Notes: a model not told the origin generated them from the letters alone. 38,043 nt of DNA from Bacteroidales bacterium (GCA_027028505.1 JALVJE010000081.1:1-38043); one strand, 5' to 3'. Counted from the stretch's first letter, positions 1 through 8,426 are shown. Translations and numbers: made by a program.

Positions 1-175
1 GCAATGAAAAGCGCTTGCGATTTTCTATTGCTGATTTTGGGTTTATCTCTCCCTGATCATCAACTCATCGCTTACTTTCCCATTTTTCGACCTTAGTCCT
101 TTTTACTTCCTTATGCCTTTCCTCGTCCGACGTAGCCGCAGGCGTAGGCGGATGCCTTTTGCCTTATTACTTTCC

Positions 176-191
176 TGCCTGCCGGCAGGCA
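176..191. repeat. 16-bp perfect palindrome
   Basis: TGCCTGCCGGCAGGCA is its own reverse complement. It belongs to the same style of GC-rich, hairpin-forming intergenic modules seen at 14915-15117, 18899-18938 and 34325-34421. No gene ends beside it within the window, so a terminator role cannot be judged. Confidence 0.7.
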
Positions 192-432
192 TCTCTTCTT
201 CGTTTTCCCATTATTGCATTTTTCCATCATTCCATCATTCCCTCTTCCTTTCTCTTTCCCTTTACAGGCCTAAGTTTCAGAAAAAATTACAGATTGTTGA
301 AAAAATCTCCCGGAGTCAGTACGATCCCCATAACATGCGACATATCAACATATTGCATCACGGACACCCCAAAAATAGGTGTGAATAACTCCTGAAACCT
401 GCATCATTATTGAGTTTTTTTAGCATTTTTAA

Positions 433-463
433 TTTGGAAAAAATGAGATTTCCATTATATTTG
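433..463 (+). promoter_or_regulatory. Bacteroidota-type promoter for the HU gene
   Basis: TTTG at 433-436 is followed after 19 bp by TATATTTG at 456-463, a full match to the phylum -33/-7 consensus TTTG-N19-21-TAnnTTTG. Transcription would start near 468-470, giving a leader of about 45 nt that is A/T-rich, as expected for a highly expressed Bacteroidota gene. Confidence 0.75.
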
Positions 464-512
464 TGGTAATAAAAGTTATTTTTTTAGTACTAACCCTAAA
501 AAATTTTACATT

Positions 513-785
513 ATGAACAAAGCTGAATTGATCGATGCAATTGCCAGCAAAGCCGGTTTGTCAAAAGCTGACGCAAAAAAAGCTCTGGATGCTTTCGTAG
601 ACACCACAAGTGATGCCCTCAAAAAAGGTGATCGTGTTGCTTTGGTAGGTTTTGGTTCCTTCTCCGTAAGTGAAAGAGGAGCAAGAACGGGCCGTAACCC
701 GCAGACAGGACAGCCCATCAAGATCGCTGCCAAAAAGGTCGTTAAGTTCAAGGCCGGTAGTGAACTTTCATCCAAGGTCAAGTAA
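513..785 (+). CDS. HU-family DNA-binding protein
   Basis: This is a histone-like nucleoid protein of 90 residues, the standard HU length. It begins [11 protein letters not shown], as HU proteins do, with an N-terminal helical dimerisation part (residues 1-45). The conserved GFGSF turn follows at about 47-51, then the DNA-binding beta arm with GRNPQTGQ at about 61-68, and a C-terminal lysine-rich end. HU dimers bend and compact DNA without strong sequence preference. The gene stands alone, with a near-consensus promoter at 433-463 and a strong terminator at 804-836, so it is probably monocistronic. Bacteroidota usually have several HU paralogs, so I give no number or letter. Confidence 0.95.
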   Translation: MNKAELIDAIASKAGLSKADAKKALDAFVDTTSDALKKGDRVALVGFGSFSVSERGARTGRNPQTGQPIKIAAKKVVKFKAGSELSSKVK

Positions 786-803
786 AAGATCAAAAAAGAA
801 TCC

Positions 804-836
804 AAAAAGGAGCACTTCGTGCTCCTTTTTTTATTT
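804..836 (+). terminator. Rho-independent terminator after HU
   Basis: GGAGCAC (809-815) and GTGCTCC (819-825) form a perfect stem with a TTC loop. The stem is flanked by an A-run on the left and TTTTTTT on the right, so the paired region can extend through A-T pairs. It begins 19 bases after the HU stop codon and ends 11 bases before the next start codon, insulating the two genes. Confidence 0.88.
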
Positions 837-846
837 TTATCCCCTG

Positions 847-1515
847 ATGGAAAAAGACCTGATCGTTTACCTGGAAAGCTTCCTCACCGAACGCAGAAGA
901 GCGCTTTTCCGCCGGGTACTGGACCAGCGCACGCGCTATCTGACCGTGGTGCTGGAAGACCTTTACCAGCCGCACAATGCCAGTGCCGTCCTGCGCAGTT
1001 GCGAATGTTTCGGCATCCAGGATGTTCACATCATTGAGAACAGGAACCAATATACGGTCAACCCCGACATCGCCCTGGGCTCATCCAAATGGCTTAACCT
1101 TATTAAATACAACAACAGGGAAGACAACACCACCGCTGCAATCCATACGCTGAAAGAGCAGGGATACCGGATCGTTGCCACCGTGCCGGGAGAAGACGCC
1201 ACCCCCCTGGAAACATTCGATCTCGCTGCAGGAAAAGCAGCCCTCCTCTTCGGCACAGAGCTCACCGGCCTCACCGAAACAGCCGTCTCCCTGGCCGACG
1301 AAAAACTGGTCATCCCCATGTACGGGTTCACAGAAAGCTTCAACATCTCCGTATCTGCGGGGATCATCCTCAGCCATCTGGTCTTTCGGCTGCATAAAAC
1401 CAAAGGCTGGCAGCTCTCCCCCGAAGAAAAAGAGGCCATCTACCTGGAATGGCTCAAAAACAGCATCAAATCCTCCGAACAGATCATACGGAAGTGGGAG
1501 GAGAAGGAAAAGTAA
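847..1515 (+). CDS. trmH: SpoU/TrmH-family 2'-O-ribose RNA methyltransferase
   Basis: An S-adenosylmethionine-dependent RNA ribose methyltransferase of 222 residues. The three SPOUT motifs are visible: NASAVLRSCECFG (44-56, motif 1 with the catalytic-type Arg50), LLFGTELTGL (133-142, motif 2) and IPMYGFTESFNISVSAG (156-172, motif 3, forming the SAM-binding knot). Size and motif 3 resemble TrmH, which methylates G18 of tRNA, rather than the larger rRNA enzyme RlmB. The substrate is inferred, not shown. I chose ATG 847 because the frame is open upstream but the extra residues would lie inside the HU terminator and gene. The stop codon TAA falls at the start of the long heptamer array 1511-1706. 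Confidence 0.88.
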   Translation: MEKDLIVYLESFLTERRRALFRRVLDQRTRYLTVVLEDLYQPHNASAVLRSCECFGIQDVHIIENRNQYTVNPDIALGSSKWLNLIKYNNREDNTTAAIHTLKEQGYRIVATVPGEDATPLETFDLAAGKAALLFGTELTGLTETAVSLADEKLVIPMYGFTESFNISVSAGIILSHLVFRLHKTKGWQLSPEEKEAIYLEWLKNSIKSSEQIIRKWEEKEK

Positions 1516-1706
1516 TAAGTAATAAGGCAGAAGGCAAAAGGAAGCTCGAAGCTCGAAGCTTGAAGCTTGAAGCTTGAAGCTCGAATGCAACCACCAACCA
1601 CCAACTATGAACTATGAACTATGAACTACGAACTATGAACTATGAACTCGATACTCAAAACTCAAAACTACCAACTCCACACTCCAAACTCCACACTCCA
1701 AACTAC
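1511..1706 (+). repeat. Heptamer-register array after trmH (about 28 units)
   Basis: From the trmH stop codon onward the DNA can be cut into 7-bp words without losing register for almost 200 bp. The order is AGTAATA twice, AGGCAGA-like words, GAAGCTC or GAAGCTT six times (1541-1582), ACCACCA twice, and GAACTAT-type words (1609-1643). ACTCC-containing words such as AAACTCC and ACACTCC complete it to 1706. The words change along the array but the spacing does not. Spurious frames crossing it are heptad-like because three units equal 21 nt. Confidence 0.85.
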
Positions 1707-1796
1707 CAATTTCCCTGTCTTAGTGACGGAAGACATGTAGTTAGTGACGAATGCATGTTGTTTGGGGATGATTTCGTTTTTTTCAGACATTTTTCG

Positions 1797-1804
1797 TATT
1801 TTTG
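1797..1804 (+). promoter_or_regulatory. -7 box of the LytTR regulator promoter
   Basis: TATTTTTG fits TAnnTTTG. The matching upstream element is poor (TTTCG at 1772-1776, 20 bp away). The predicted start lies near 1810, leaving a leader of about 35 nt before ATG 1845. The heptamer array ends about 90 bp upstream. Confidence 0.5.
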
Positions 1805-1844
1805 TAGTGGTCCCTTAAGATGATCTTAACCAAAAACCTGCAGA

Positions 1845-2543
1845 ATGAAGTGTATTATCATAGAAGATGACGAACTCTCAAGGAAGGTGCTGGAAGAATA
1901 TATCCGGAAAACAGATCATCTGGATCTGGTAGCCTCTTTTCATTCCGCCATTGATGCGATCAACCATCTCGGTCAGGACACCAAGGTCGATCTGGTCTTT
2001 CTGGACATTGAGCTGCCTCAGATGTCGGGCGTGGAGTTTCTGGAAAGCCTGCAACTGACCCCCCAGGTGATCATCACCACCTCCAAGGATAAATATGCCG
2101 TCAAGGCATTCGATTTCAATGTCACCGACTATCTCCTGAAACCCATCCGTTATCCCCGTTTTTACAGGGCCGTAGACAAAGCTTTCAAGATGGAGAAACT
2201 GTATGAGGTGAACCGCATCGATGATGAGATCTTCATTAAAAAGAACTCAACGCTCATCAAGCTGGCCTATGACGACATCCTCTGGATCGAGGCGCTGGAG
2301 AACTACGTGGTACTGAACACCCGGAAGGACAAGTATACCATTCATTTCACCATGAAGGCAATGGAGCAGACTCTGCCCAAGTACAAGTTCCTGCGCATAC
2401 ACCGCTCCTACATTGTCAATCTGCGGAAAGTAACTGCCATCAAGGAAAAGAACCTCACCATAAAGTTCGCTGACAAAACCCAGGAACTCCCCATAGGCAA
2501 GTCGTACAGGGAAAGATTGCTGAAAGAGATCAAAACGATGTAA
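1845..2543 (+). CDS. LytTR-family two-component response regulator
   Basis: A DNA-binding response regulator of 232 residues. The receiver domain (1-115) has the acidic pocket (Glu7, Asp8, Asp9), the phospho-acceptor Asp54 in LVFLDIELP, Thr78/Thr79 and Lys99 in LLKP. After a linker, residues about 130-230 form a LytTR DNA-binding domain. Its signatures include ILWIEALENYV and FLRIHRSYIVNL, with IGKSYRERL near the end. Such regulators normally answer to a membrane histidine kinase of the LytS/YehU type, which is not in the window. The aminotransferase starts only 11 bp downstream, so the two are probably co-transcribed, although no functional link is evident. Confidence 0.93.
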   Translation: MKCIIIEDDELSRKVLEEYIRKTDHLDLVASFHSAIDAINHLGQDTKVDLVFLDIELPQMSGVEFLESLQLTPQVIITTSKDKYAVKAFDFNVTDYLLKPIRYPRFYRAVDKAFKMEKLYEVNRIDDEIFIKKNSTLIKLAYDDILWIEALENYVVLNTRKDKYTIHFTMKAMEQTLPKYKFLRIHRSYIVNLRKVTAIKEKNLTIKFADKTQELPIGKSYRERLLKEIKTM

Positions 2544-2554
2544 AAGGGGGTATC

Positions 2555-3751
2555 ATGAACGACCGTGATCGTCTTTTTAACCGGCATGTCGCCCAGACAT
2601 CGCCGGATCCTTTGTATATAAAAGCAGCCTCTGCCGAAGGGGTATGGATCACCGACGACGAGGGGCGGCGTTATCTGGACTTTGTTGCCGGCATCTCCGT
2701 CAGCAATCTGGGTCACGGTCATCCGGCCATAAAAGAGGCCATCCGCCGGCAGACGGACAAGTATCTCCATCTGATGGTCTACGGTGAATTTGAACAGGAG
2801 CCCCAGGCAGCTTATGCTGCTGCCCTGGCCTCCCGTCTGCCCGACTCATTGAGTGTGGTGTATTTTGTCACCTCGGGCAGCGAAGCGATCGAAGGAGCCC
2901 TGAAAGTGGCCCGCCGCTATACCGGCCGCTATGATGTGATCACCTTCCACAATGCCTATCACGGTGGTACGGCCGGGGCGCTGAGCGTCATGGGCAGCGA
3001 CCGTCTCACGCGGGCCTACCGCCCCCTGGTGCCGGGGGTGAAGAGGATCGACTTCAACGACCCTGCCGGTCTGGAGCTGATCACCCGCAGGACCGCCTGT
3101 GTCCTTGTGGAACCGGTGCAGGGCGAAGCCGGAGTGATCCTGCCCGCCCCGGGATATCTGGAGGCCCTCCGGCAACGGTGTGACGAGACAGGCACTCTCC
3201 TGCTTTTCGACGAGGTGCAGACAGGCTTCGGCCGCGTGGGCGAACTCTTTGCCTTTCAGAAATACGGCGTCACCCCCGACATACTCATCCTCGCCAAAGC
3301 CATGGGAGGAGGCCTGCCCCTGGGGGCTTTCATCGCCTCGCCGGAGATCATGGAGACGCTCACCCACCACCCCGAGCTGGGACACATCACCACTTTCGGC
3401 GGCCATCCCCTCTCCTGCGCCGCAGGACTGGCAGCATGGGAATACCTGCTCTCCTCGGACATCCTGAAAACCCTCCCGGAAAAAGAAAAGATCATCCGCA
3501 GGAAGATGAAACATCCCCTCATCCGGGAGACACGAGGCACCGGCCTGCTCTTCGCCATCGACCTGACCGATCCCGCCCTCGCCGACCGGACCGTGCGCCT
3601 GGCCAAGGAAAAAGGTGTGATCAGCGACTGGTTCCTCTTCCGCGACGAGGCTTTCCGCATCTCCCCGCCCCTGACGATCAGCAACGAAGAGCTGGAAAAA
3701 GGATGTGACCTGCTGCTGGAAACGCTGGAGGAAGTGGGGAAGGATGATTGA
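2555..3751 (+). CDS. Class III PLP-dependent aminotransferase
   Basis: A fold-type I aminotransferase of 398 residues, related to acetylornithine, ornithine and 4-aminobutyrate aminotransferases. Visible motifs are SGSEAIEGALK (107-117, phosphate binding), the YHGGT region (135-139), EPVQGE (186-191) and DEVQTGFGR with Asp219, which contacts the pyridine nitrogen. The PLP-binding lysine is Lys248 in LAKAMGGGLPLGAF. The substrate cannot be read from sequence, and no argD, lysine or GABA pathway genes are nearby. The GGGG stretch just before ATG may serve as a weak ribosome-binding site. The last codons and the TGA stop (3749-3751) lie inside a 7-bp register array, so the C-terminal KDD may derive from the repeat. 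Confidence 0.92.
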   Translation: MNDRDRLFNRHVAQTSPDPLYIKAASAEGVWITDDEGRRYLDFVAGISVSNLGHGHPAIKEAIRRQTDKYLHLMVYGEFEQEPQAAYAAALASRLPDSLSVVYFVTSGSEAIEGALKVARRYTGRYDVITFHNAYHGGTAGALSVMGSDRLTRAYRPLVPGVKRIDFNDPAGLELITRRTACVLVEPVQGEAGVILPAPGYLEALRQRCDETGTLLLFDEVQTGFGRVGELFAFQKYGVTPDILILAKAMGGGLPLGAFIASPEIMETLTHHPELGHITTFGGHPLSCAAGLAAWEYLLSSDILKTLPEKEKIIRRKMKHPLIRETRGTGLLFAIDLTDPALADRTVRLAKEKGVISDWFLFRDEAFRISPPLTISNEELEKGCDLLLETLEEVGKDD

Positions 3752-3836
3752 TGATCGATGAACCAGGAACCAAGAAGCAAGAATCAAGAGCCAAGAGCCA
3801 AGAGAGAAGAGAGATGAGCCATGAGAGATGAGTTGG
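3743..3836 (+). repeat. Heptamer-register array across the aminotransferase stop codon
   Basis: The words GATGATT, GATGATC, GATGAAC and then eleven GANNNNN words from 3760 to 3836 (GAACCAG, GAACCAA, GAAGCAA, GAATCAA, GAGCCAA and others) follow each other in a 7-bp register. The first two overlap the end of the coding sequence. The GA strand is the coding strand of the upstream gene. Confidence 0.8.
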
Positions 3837-3850
3837 AGTAAGGAGTCGTG

Positions 3851-3882
3851 GAGCGATAGAGCGATAAAGCGATAAAGAGATA
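3851..3882 (+). repeat. Octamer array (4 units)
   Basis: GAGCGATA twice, AAGCGATA and AAGAGATA lie end to end with an 8-bp period. On the other strand these are the same words as the octamer arrays at 15192-15263 and 36816-36855. The octamers are followed by ACTCCAC-type heptamers (3888-3918) that lead up to the next gene. Confidence 0.7.
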
Positions 3883-3943
3883 AGCAACTCCACACTCCAA
3901 ACTCTAGGCACTCCACACTTCTTTAGAGGTAAGAGATGGATGG

Positions 3944-4795
3944 ATGGAAAAAAGCATTGAAATAATGGCAGGGAGATACAAGATATCATTACTTATTCTC
4001 ATTCTGCTGGCCGGGATCGGGAGACCGGCAAGAAAGATCATGGCACAGACCGGTCTGCCTGCTGCAGAACAGAAGATCGCACGGCTTTATCTGCAGATCA
4101 GGAACACCCCGGATGATCACCGGAAAAGCATCCTGAACGACTCGGTGCGGATCCTTTTCAGGCAGATATTACCCGCGAAAGAGGCCTACCTCTATCCTTT
4201 CGACTCACTGAGATATACCGGCAAACTCTATGCTCCCGACAGCAGCTTCCGGATCATCAACTGGAACCTGGCCTTCTCCGACGGCACTTACGGATACTAT
4301 GGATTTATCTGCCGGAAGGACGGCAGGGTCACCGAGCTACACGACCGCGGGCGGGAGATCCCCCGGCCGGAAACCGCCGTGCTCACCCCCGCCAACTGGT
4401 ATGGCGCCCTCTACTACCGGATCCTGGAGAACAGCTGGAAGAAAAACACCTGGTACACCGTGCTGGGGATCGACCTGCACAACTCCCTGACCACCCGCAA
4501 GGTGATCGACGTCATTACCTTTGACAAAACGGGACAGGTCCGTTTCGGAGCTCCCCTCTTTGACATGGGCGACAGCACGCTCACACGTATCATCTTTGAA
4601 TTCAACGCACAGATCTCCATGTTACTTCACTATGACAAAGAGATGGATATGATCGTCTTCGACCATCTCTCGCCCTCCCGCCCCGAGTACCAGGGGATGT
4701 ACCAGTTCTACGGACCCGACTCCTCTTATGACGGCTTTTTCTTTTACAAAGGAAAGTGGCGCCTCCGGCAGGACCTGGATGTGCGTAACCGGTAA
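3944..4795 (+). CDS. Secreted hypothetical protein
   Basis: I do not recognise a named family. The 283-residue product begins with a short positive stretch and a hydrophobic segment (about 14-25, ISLLILILLAG), with a plausible signal-peptidase site near residue 35 (MAQ). It is therefore probably exported. The mature part is rich in aromatic residues and beta-type patterns: YGYYGFICRKDGR, WYGALYYRIL, WYTVLGIDLH, and a C-terminal FFFYKGKWRLRQD. The repeated xLHDR and DxFDKTG turns suggest a beta-rich fold. An alternative start is ATG 3965, eight codons in, which gives a more standard signal peptide. It lies between repeat-rich DNA upstream and the membrane-anchored protein 59 bp downstream, and co-transcription with the latter is possible. 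Confidence 0.75.
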   Translation: MEKSIEIMAGRYKISLLILILLAGIGRPARKIMAQTGLPAAEQKIARLYLQIRNTPDDHRKSILNDSVRILFRQILPAKEAYLYPFDSLRYTGKLYAPDSSFRIINWNLAFSDGTYGYYGFICRKDGRVTELHDRGREIPRPETAVLTPANWYGALYYRILENSWKKNTWYTVLGIDLHNSLTTRKVIDVITFDKTGQVRFGAPLFDMGDSTLTRIIFEFNAQISMLLHYDKEMDMIVFDHLSPSRPEYQGMYQFYGPDSSYDGFFFYKGKWRLRQDLDVRNR

Positions 4796-4854
4796 ACAGC
4801 TTTTTGCGGAAAGCGGAAAATTGGTTAACTTGATCTCTTCAAACAGGGATAACC

Positions 4855-5397
4855 ATGGTAATCACAAAAAAGACCAAAGCAACAGCCTATATATATATCA
4901 TTGATGAGCTGAAGCATTACTACGAAGACATCCTGGAGGAGTACAGCAATCCGGAGAAATACCTTACCAAAGCCTATACTTCCGAGCACCGTTTTTTCGC
5001 GGATCTGGAAAAGGAGCTGCCTCCCCTGACCGTGCCCCGCATCCTTATTTATGTTGCCAACCGTCATCTGACAGCGGAAGAGCCCATCAAGGATGTGCTA
5101 CGGTTCCTCGACCGTCTTTATGCTATCTCACCGGGCTTTGAGGTGATCGTCATCACCTCGCAAAAGATCGAGAGTACCGATCACCGTCTGCGGGAGAGAG
5201 GTGTTGTAGCCCTGATCCCGGACAATGAAAACGCTATGTTGCGTATTGACAACCTGATCAAGGGCAGCATCAGCCGTCATACCATCCGCATTAAGCACAA
5301 AGCCGCTTCCCGGTCGATACACTTCATGGGCCTTTACCTCTTACTGGTACTGATCTTCGCGGTCGTGGCCTGGTTCCTCTTCCCGGAATATTTCTGA
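4855..5397 (+). CDS. C-terminally membrane-anchored, receiver-like protein
   Basis: A 180-residue protein of unknown function. Residues about 8-140 alternate hydrophobic strands and helices like a CheY receiver: AYIYIIDEL, RILIYVANR, FEVIVITSQK, GVVALIPDNENAM. The phospho-acceptor position appears occupied by Tyr66/Val67 instead of Asp, and the conserved Lys before Pro is Ile122. I therefore read it as a degenerate, probably non-phosphorylated receiver; this is inference. Residues 157-176 form one strong transmembrane helix (GLYLLLVLIFAVVAWFLF) ending four residues before the C-terminus, so the protein is tail-anchored with its domain in the cytoplasm. No kinase is adjacent. Confidence 0.78.
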   Translation: MVITKKTKATAYIYIIDELKHYYEDILEEYSNPEKYLTKAYTSEHRFFADLEKELPPLTVPRILIYVANRHLTAEEPIKDVLRFLDRLYAISPGFEVIVITSQKIESTDHRLRERGVVALIPDNENAMLRIDNLIKGSISRHTIRIKHKAASRSIHFMGLYLLLVLIFAVVAWFLFPEYF

Positions 5398-5552
5398 CCT
5401 GCTTTCCTCTCCCCCATTGCAATACCTGATTTGTTCCTCAATTAACAATAATCCGGGAAACGAAAAAGGAAGATCTTTTATATTTTCACCCGGCAGGCCG
5501 GATACTTTTTCAAGAAGTCAGGCATTATGTCATGAAAAGGAAAAAGATTTTA

Positions 5553-5560
5553 TAGTTTTG
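5553..5560 (+). promoter_or_regulatory. -7 box of the sucAB promoter
   Basis: TAGTTTTG fits TAnnTTTG and lies 25 bp before ATG 5586, which would give a leader of about 20 nt. No clear TTTG is found 19-21 bp upstream. The preceding 150 bp hold no reading frame. Confidence 0.5.
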
Positions 5561-5585
5561 AGGAATTATTTAGGGAAGATTTCTT

Positions 5586-8408
5586 ATGAATAATTTATCA
5601 TTTTTAGGCAACGCAGAGATAGAGACCATCGAGGGATTGTACCGGGATTATTTAAAGGATCCGGAGAGTGTGGAGGAGAGCTGGCGCCAGTTCTTTGCAG
5701 GATTTGATTTTGCGCGGAAACATTTCGGGGAGGAAGCACCGGCAGGGAACATGGAAAAAGAGTTCCGCGTGATCAATCTCATCGAGGGATACCGGAAGCG
5801 GGGACATCTTTTTACGGAGACGAATCCGGTCCGTACACGCCGCAAGTACACCCCCACCCTGGATCTTGAGAATTTCGGTCTTTCGGAAGAGGATCTGGAC
5901 ACGGTTTTCCAGGCGGGTCAGGAGCTGGGCCTGGGAGCGGTTACCCTGCGGGAGATCGTGGAACATCTGCAGCAGACCTATTGCCGTTCGATCGGCGCAG
6001 AATATATGTTCATCCGCAGCCCGGAGATGATACGCTGGCTGCAGGAACGTATGGAGCCGGTGAAAAACACCCTCACTTTCACGGCTGAGGAGAAGAAGCA
6101 CATCTTCCATCATCTGGTACAGGCTGTGGGTTTTGAGCAGTTCCTGCAAAAAAAGTTCACCGGCCAGAAAAGTTTTTCTCTGGAGGGGGCCGAGAACATG
6201 ATCCCGGCCCTGGATGCAGTCATTGAGAAAGGTGCCGGACTGGGCATTGAAGAGTTCGTGATCGGTATGTCCCACCGGGGACGGTTGAATGTGCTGGCGA
6301 ACATCCTCCGGAAACCTTATGAGCGTATCTTTTCCGAGTTCACCGGCAAAGTATACTCCGGCGGCATTACCCTTGGCGATGTAAAGTACCATCTGGGACA
6401 CGAGAGCACCATTACTACCGATAAAGGCCATTCGGTGCGGCTGAGCGTCTCACCCAACCCCTCCCACCTGGAGTCTGTGGGTCCTGTGGTGGAGGGTCTG
6501 GCACGGGCCAAAGCCGAACGGTTCTATAACGGCGATGTCAACCGCATAGCCCCGATCCTGATCCACGGTGATGCTGCCATTGCCGGCCAGGGCGTGGTAT
6601 ACGAGCTGACACAGATGTCCGGGCTGCCGGCTTACCATACAGGAGGCACCATCCACCTGGTCATCAACAACCAGGTGGGGTTCACCACCAACTATCTGGA
6701 AGCCCGTTCCAGCACCTATTGCACCGACGTGGGAAAGATCATCAAAGCCCCGATCTTCCATGTGAACGGTGATGACGTGGAAGCGCTGATCTTCGTGATA
6801 CGCCTGGCGATGGAATTCCGGCAGACCTTCCACCGCGATGTCTTCATCGACATCCTCTCCTACCGCAAGCACGGCCACAACGAGGGGGACGAACCCCGTT
6901 TTACGCAGCCTCTCCTTTACAAGGCCATCAGCAGGCATCCCAATCCCCGTGACCTGTATGCCGGGCATCTGCAGGAAAAAGGCATCATGAGCGCCGGAGA
7001 GATCAAAGAGAGTATCAAAGCTTACAACGACCTGCTGGAAGAGCGGTACAAAGCCGCCCTGAAAATGGAAGAGGTGATCATAGAGCCTTTCCTGCACGAG
7101 AACTGGAAAGGGTTCCGGTATGCCGACGAGAAAGATCTTCTGAAAAGCAGGGCGACCGGCGTCCCGGCAAAGCGGCTGAAAGAGCTTTCCAGGCATCTGT
7201 ATGAGGTGCCGGAAGGGATGAAATTCTTCCGAAAACTGCACAAGCTCCTGGACGAGCGGCGGAAGAGCCTGGAACAGGGCCGCATCGACTGGGGTCTGGG
7301 AGAGTTGCTGGCCTATGCCTCGCTGGTGACCGAAGGGATCCCGGTGCGTATGAGCGGGCAGGACTCGGTGCGCGGCACCTTCTCCCACCGTCATGCGGGA
7401 TATGTACGGGAAGATACGGGCGAGACGTATTTCCCGCTGAAACACATCGATCCGCAGCAGGCCCCTTTTGAGATCTACAACTCGCTCCTGTCGGAATACG
7501 GCGTGATGGGCTTTGAGTACGGTTATGCTATGAACCATCCCCGACAACTGGTGATCTGGGAGGCACAGTTCGGGGATTTCCATAACGTGGCCCAGGTGGT
7601 CGTCGACCAGTACATCAGCGCCGCAGAAGAGAAATGGGGCGTCATGAACGGTTTGGTCCTTTACCTCCCCCACGGCTATGAAGGACAGGGCCCCGAGCAT
7701 TCCAGCGCCCGCATCGAGCGTTTCCTCTCCATGGCCGCCCATGCCAATATGCACATTGTCAACCCCACCACGCCTGCCAATTTCTTTCATCTGCTGCGAT
7801 ACCATGTGCTCACCGACTACAGGGTGCCGCTGGTGATCTTCACACCCAAAAGCCTCCTGCGCCACCCCGACTGCATCTCTTCGATGCAGGACCTCGAGAA
7901 GGGCAGGTTCCGGGAGGTCATCGATGACGATGATGTGGATACGGCCAACGTGCGGCGTGTGGTCTTCTGCTCCGGGAAGATCTATTACGACCTGCTCAAA
8001 CGGAAGAGAGAGCTCAACGCCCGCGACGTGGCCCTGATACGTATCGAGCAGCTCCATCCTTTCCCGCTGGATGAGATCAAAGCCCTGCTGAAGAAATACA
8101 AAAAGAACATGCTCACCCTTTTCGTGCAGGAGGAGCCGGAAAATATGGGTCCCTGGCATTATGTGAGACACATGGCCGAAGGCATTGAGATGATCCCTGT
8201 GGCCCGTCTGGCCAGCGGCAGCCCCGCCACAGGCCTCAGCGGCATGCATAAGCAGGGACAGGAAGAGATCGTCACCAAGGTGTTCCGACGCTGCACGTGT
8301 GAGCTGAAAAACATCTATTGCGGACTGCAGTGTGTAGAAGGAAAATCCAGAAAAGAGGTGCTGGATATACACAACTATATTGAAAAAGAATCGAAATTTC
8401 TCATTTAA
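5586..8408 (+). CDS. sucA: 2-oxoglutarate dehydrogenase E1 component
   Basis: The thiamine-diphosphate-dependent E1 subunit of the 2-oxoglutarate dehydrogenase complex. It decarboxylates 2-oxoglutarate and passes the succinyl group to the lipoyl domain of E2. At 940 residues it matches the usual length (about 930-950). The N-terminal segment with SVEESWRQFF (28-37) is typical of SucA. IGMSHRGRLNVL (226-237) carries an active-site His. HGDAAIAGQGVVYE (327-340) through NNQVGFTT (361-368) is the ThDP/Mg binding motif, and YRKHGHNEGDEP follows. The C-terminal half has the transketolase-like pyrimidine domain with MSGQDSVRGTFSHRHA. ATG 5586 gives the normal N-terminus MNNLSFLG. sucB starts 18 bp downstream, so the two form an operon. 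Confidence 0.97.
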   Translation: MNNLSFLGNAEIETIEGLYRDYLKDPESVEESWRQFFAGFDFARKHFGEEAPAGNMEKEFRVINLIEGYRKRGHLFTETNPVRTRRKYTPTLDLENFGLSEEDLDTVFQAGQELGLGAVTLREIVEHLQQTYCRSIGAEYMFIRSPEMIRWLQERMEPVKNTLTFTAEEKKHIFHHLVQAVGFEQFLQKKFTGQKSFSLEGAENMIPALDAVIEKGAGLGIEEFVIGMSHRGRLNVLANILRKPYERIFSEFTGKVYSGGITLGDVKYHLGHESTITTDKGHSVRLSVSPNPSHLESVGPVVEGLARAKAERFYNGDVNRIAPILIHGDAAIAGQGVVYELTQMSGLPAYHTGGTIHLVINNQVGFTTNYLEARSSTYCTDVGKIIKAPIFHVNGDDVEALIFVIRLAMEFRQTFHRDVFIDILSYRKHGHNEGDEPRFTQPLLYKAISRHPNPRDLYAGHLQEKGIMSAGEIKESIKAYNDLLEERYKAALKMEEVIIEPFLHENWKGFRYADEKDLLKSRATGVPAKRLKELSRHLYEVPEGMKFFRKLHKLLDERRKSLEQGRIDWGLGELLAYASLVTEGIPVRMSGQDSVRGTFSHRHAGYVREDTGETYFPLKHIDPQQAPFEIYNSLLSEYGVMGFEYGYAMNHPRQLVIWEAQFGDFHNVAQVVVDQYISAAEEKWGVMNGLVLYLPHGYEGQGPEHSSARIERFLSMAAHANMHIVNPTTPANFFHLLRYHVLTDYRVPLVIFTPKSLLRHPDCISSMQDLEKGRFREVIDDDDVDTANVRRVVFCSGKIYYDLLKRKRELNARDVALIRIEQLHPFPLDEIKALLKKYKKNMLTLFVQEEPENMGPWHYVRHMAEGIEMIPVARLASGSPATGLSGMHKQGQEEIVTKVFRRCTCELKNIYCGLQCVEGKSRKEVLDIHNYIEKESKFLI

Positions 8409-8426
8409 CCCGAAAGAGGCAAGCAT

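Larger units (their letters stand above)
1..512. other. Intergenic region upstream of the HU gene, no convincing gene
   Basis: No reading frame here has recognisable protein features; the short ones are low-complexity. The region holds a perfect 16-bp palindrome at 176-191 (TGCCTGCCGGCAGGCA), preceded by a GC-rich stretch with two GTA-centred pieces at about 127-157. A short run of octamers (TTCCATCA twice, then TTCCCTCT) lies at 222-245. The last 80 bases are AT-rich and contain the HU promoter. The 5' end is cut by the window, so the upstream neighbour is unknown. Confidence 0.6.

Noticed and set aside
670..846. Longer start for the methyltransferase at 670
   Set aside because: It would overlap the HU gene and its terminator; the translated extension is Ser/Arg/Lys-rich and unlike the family.
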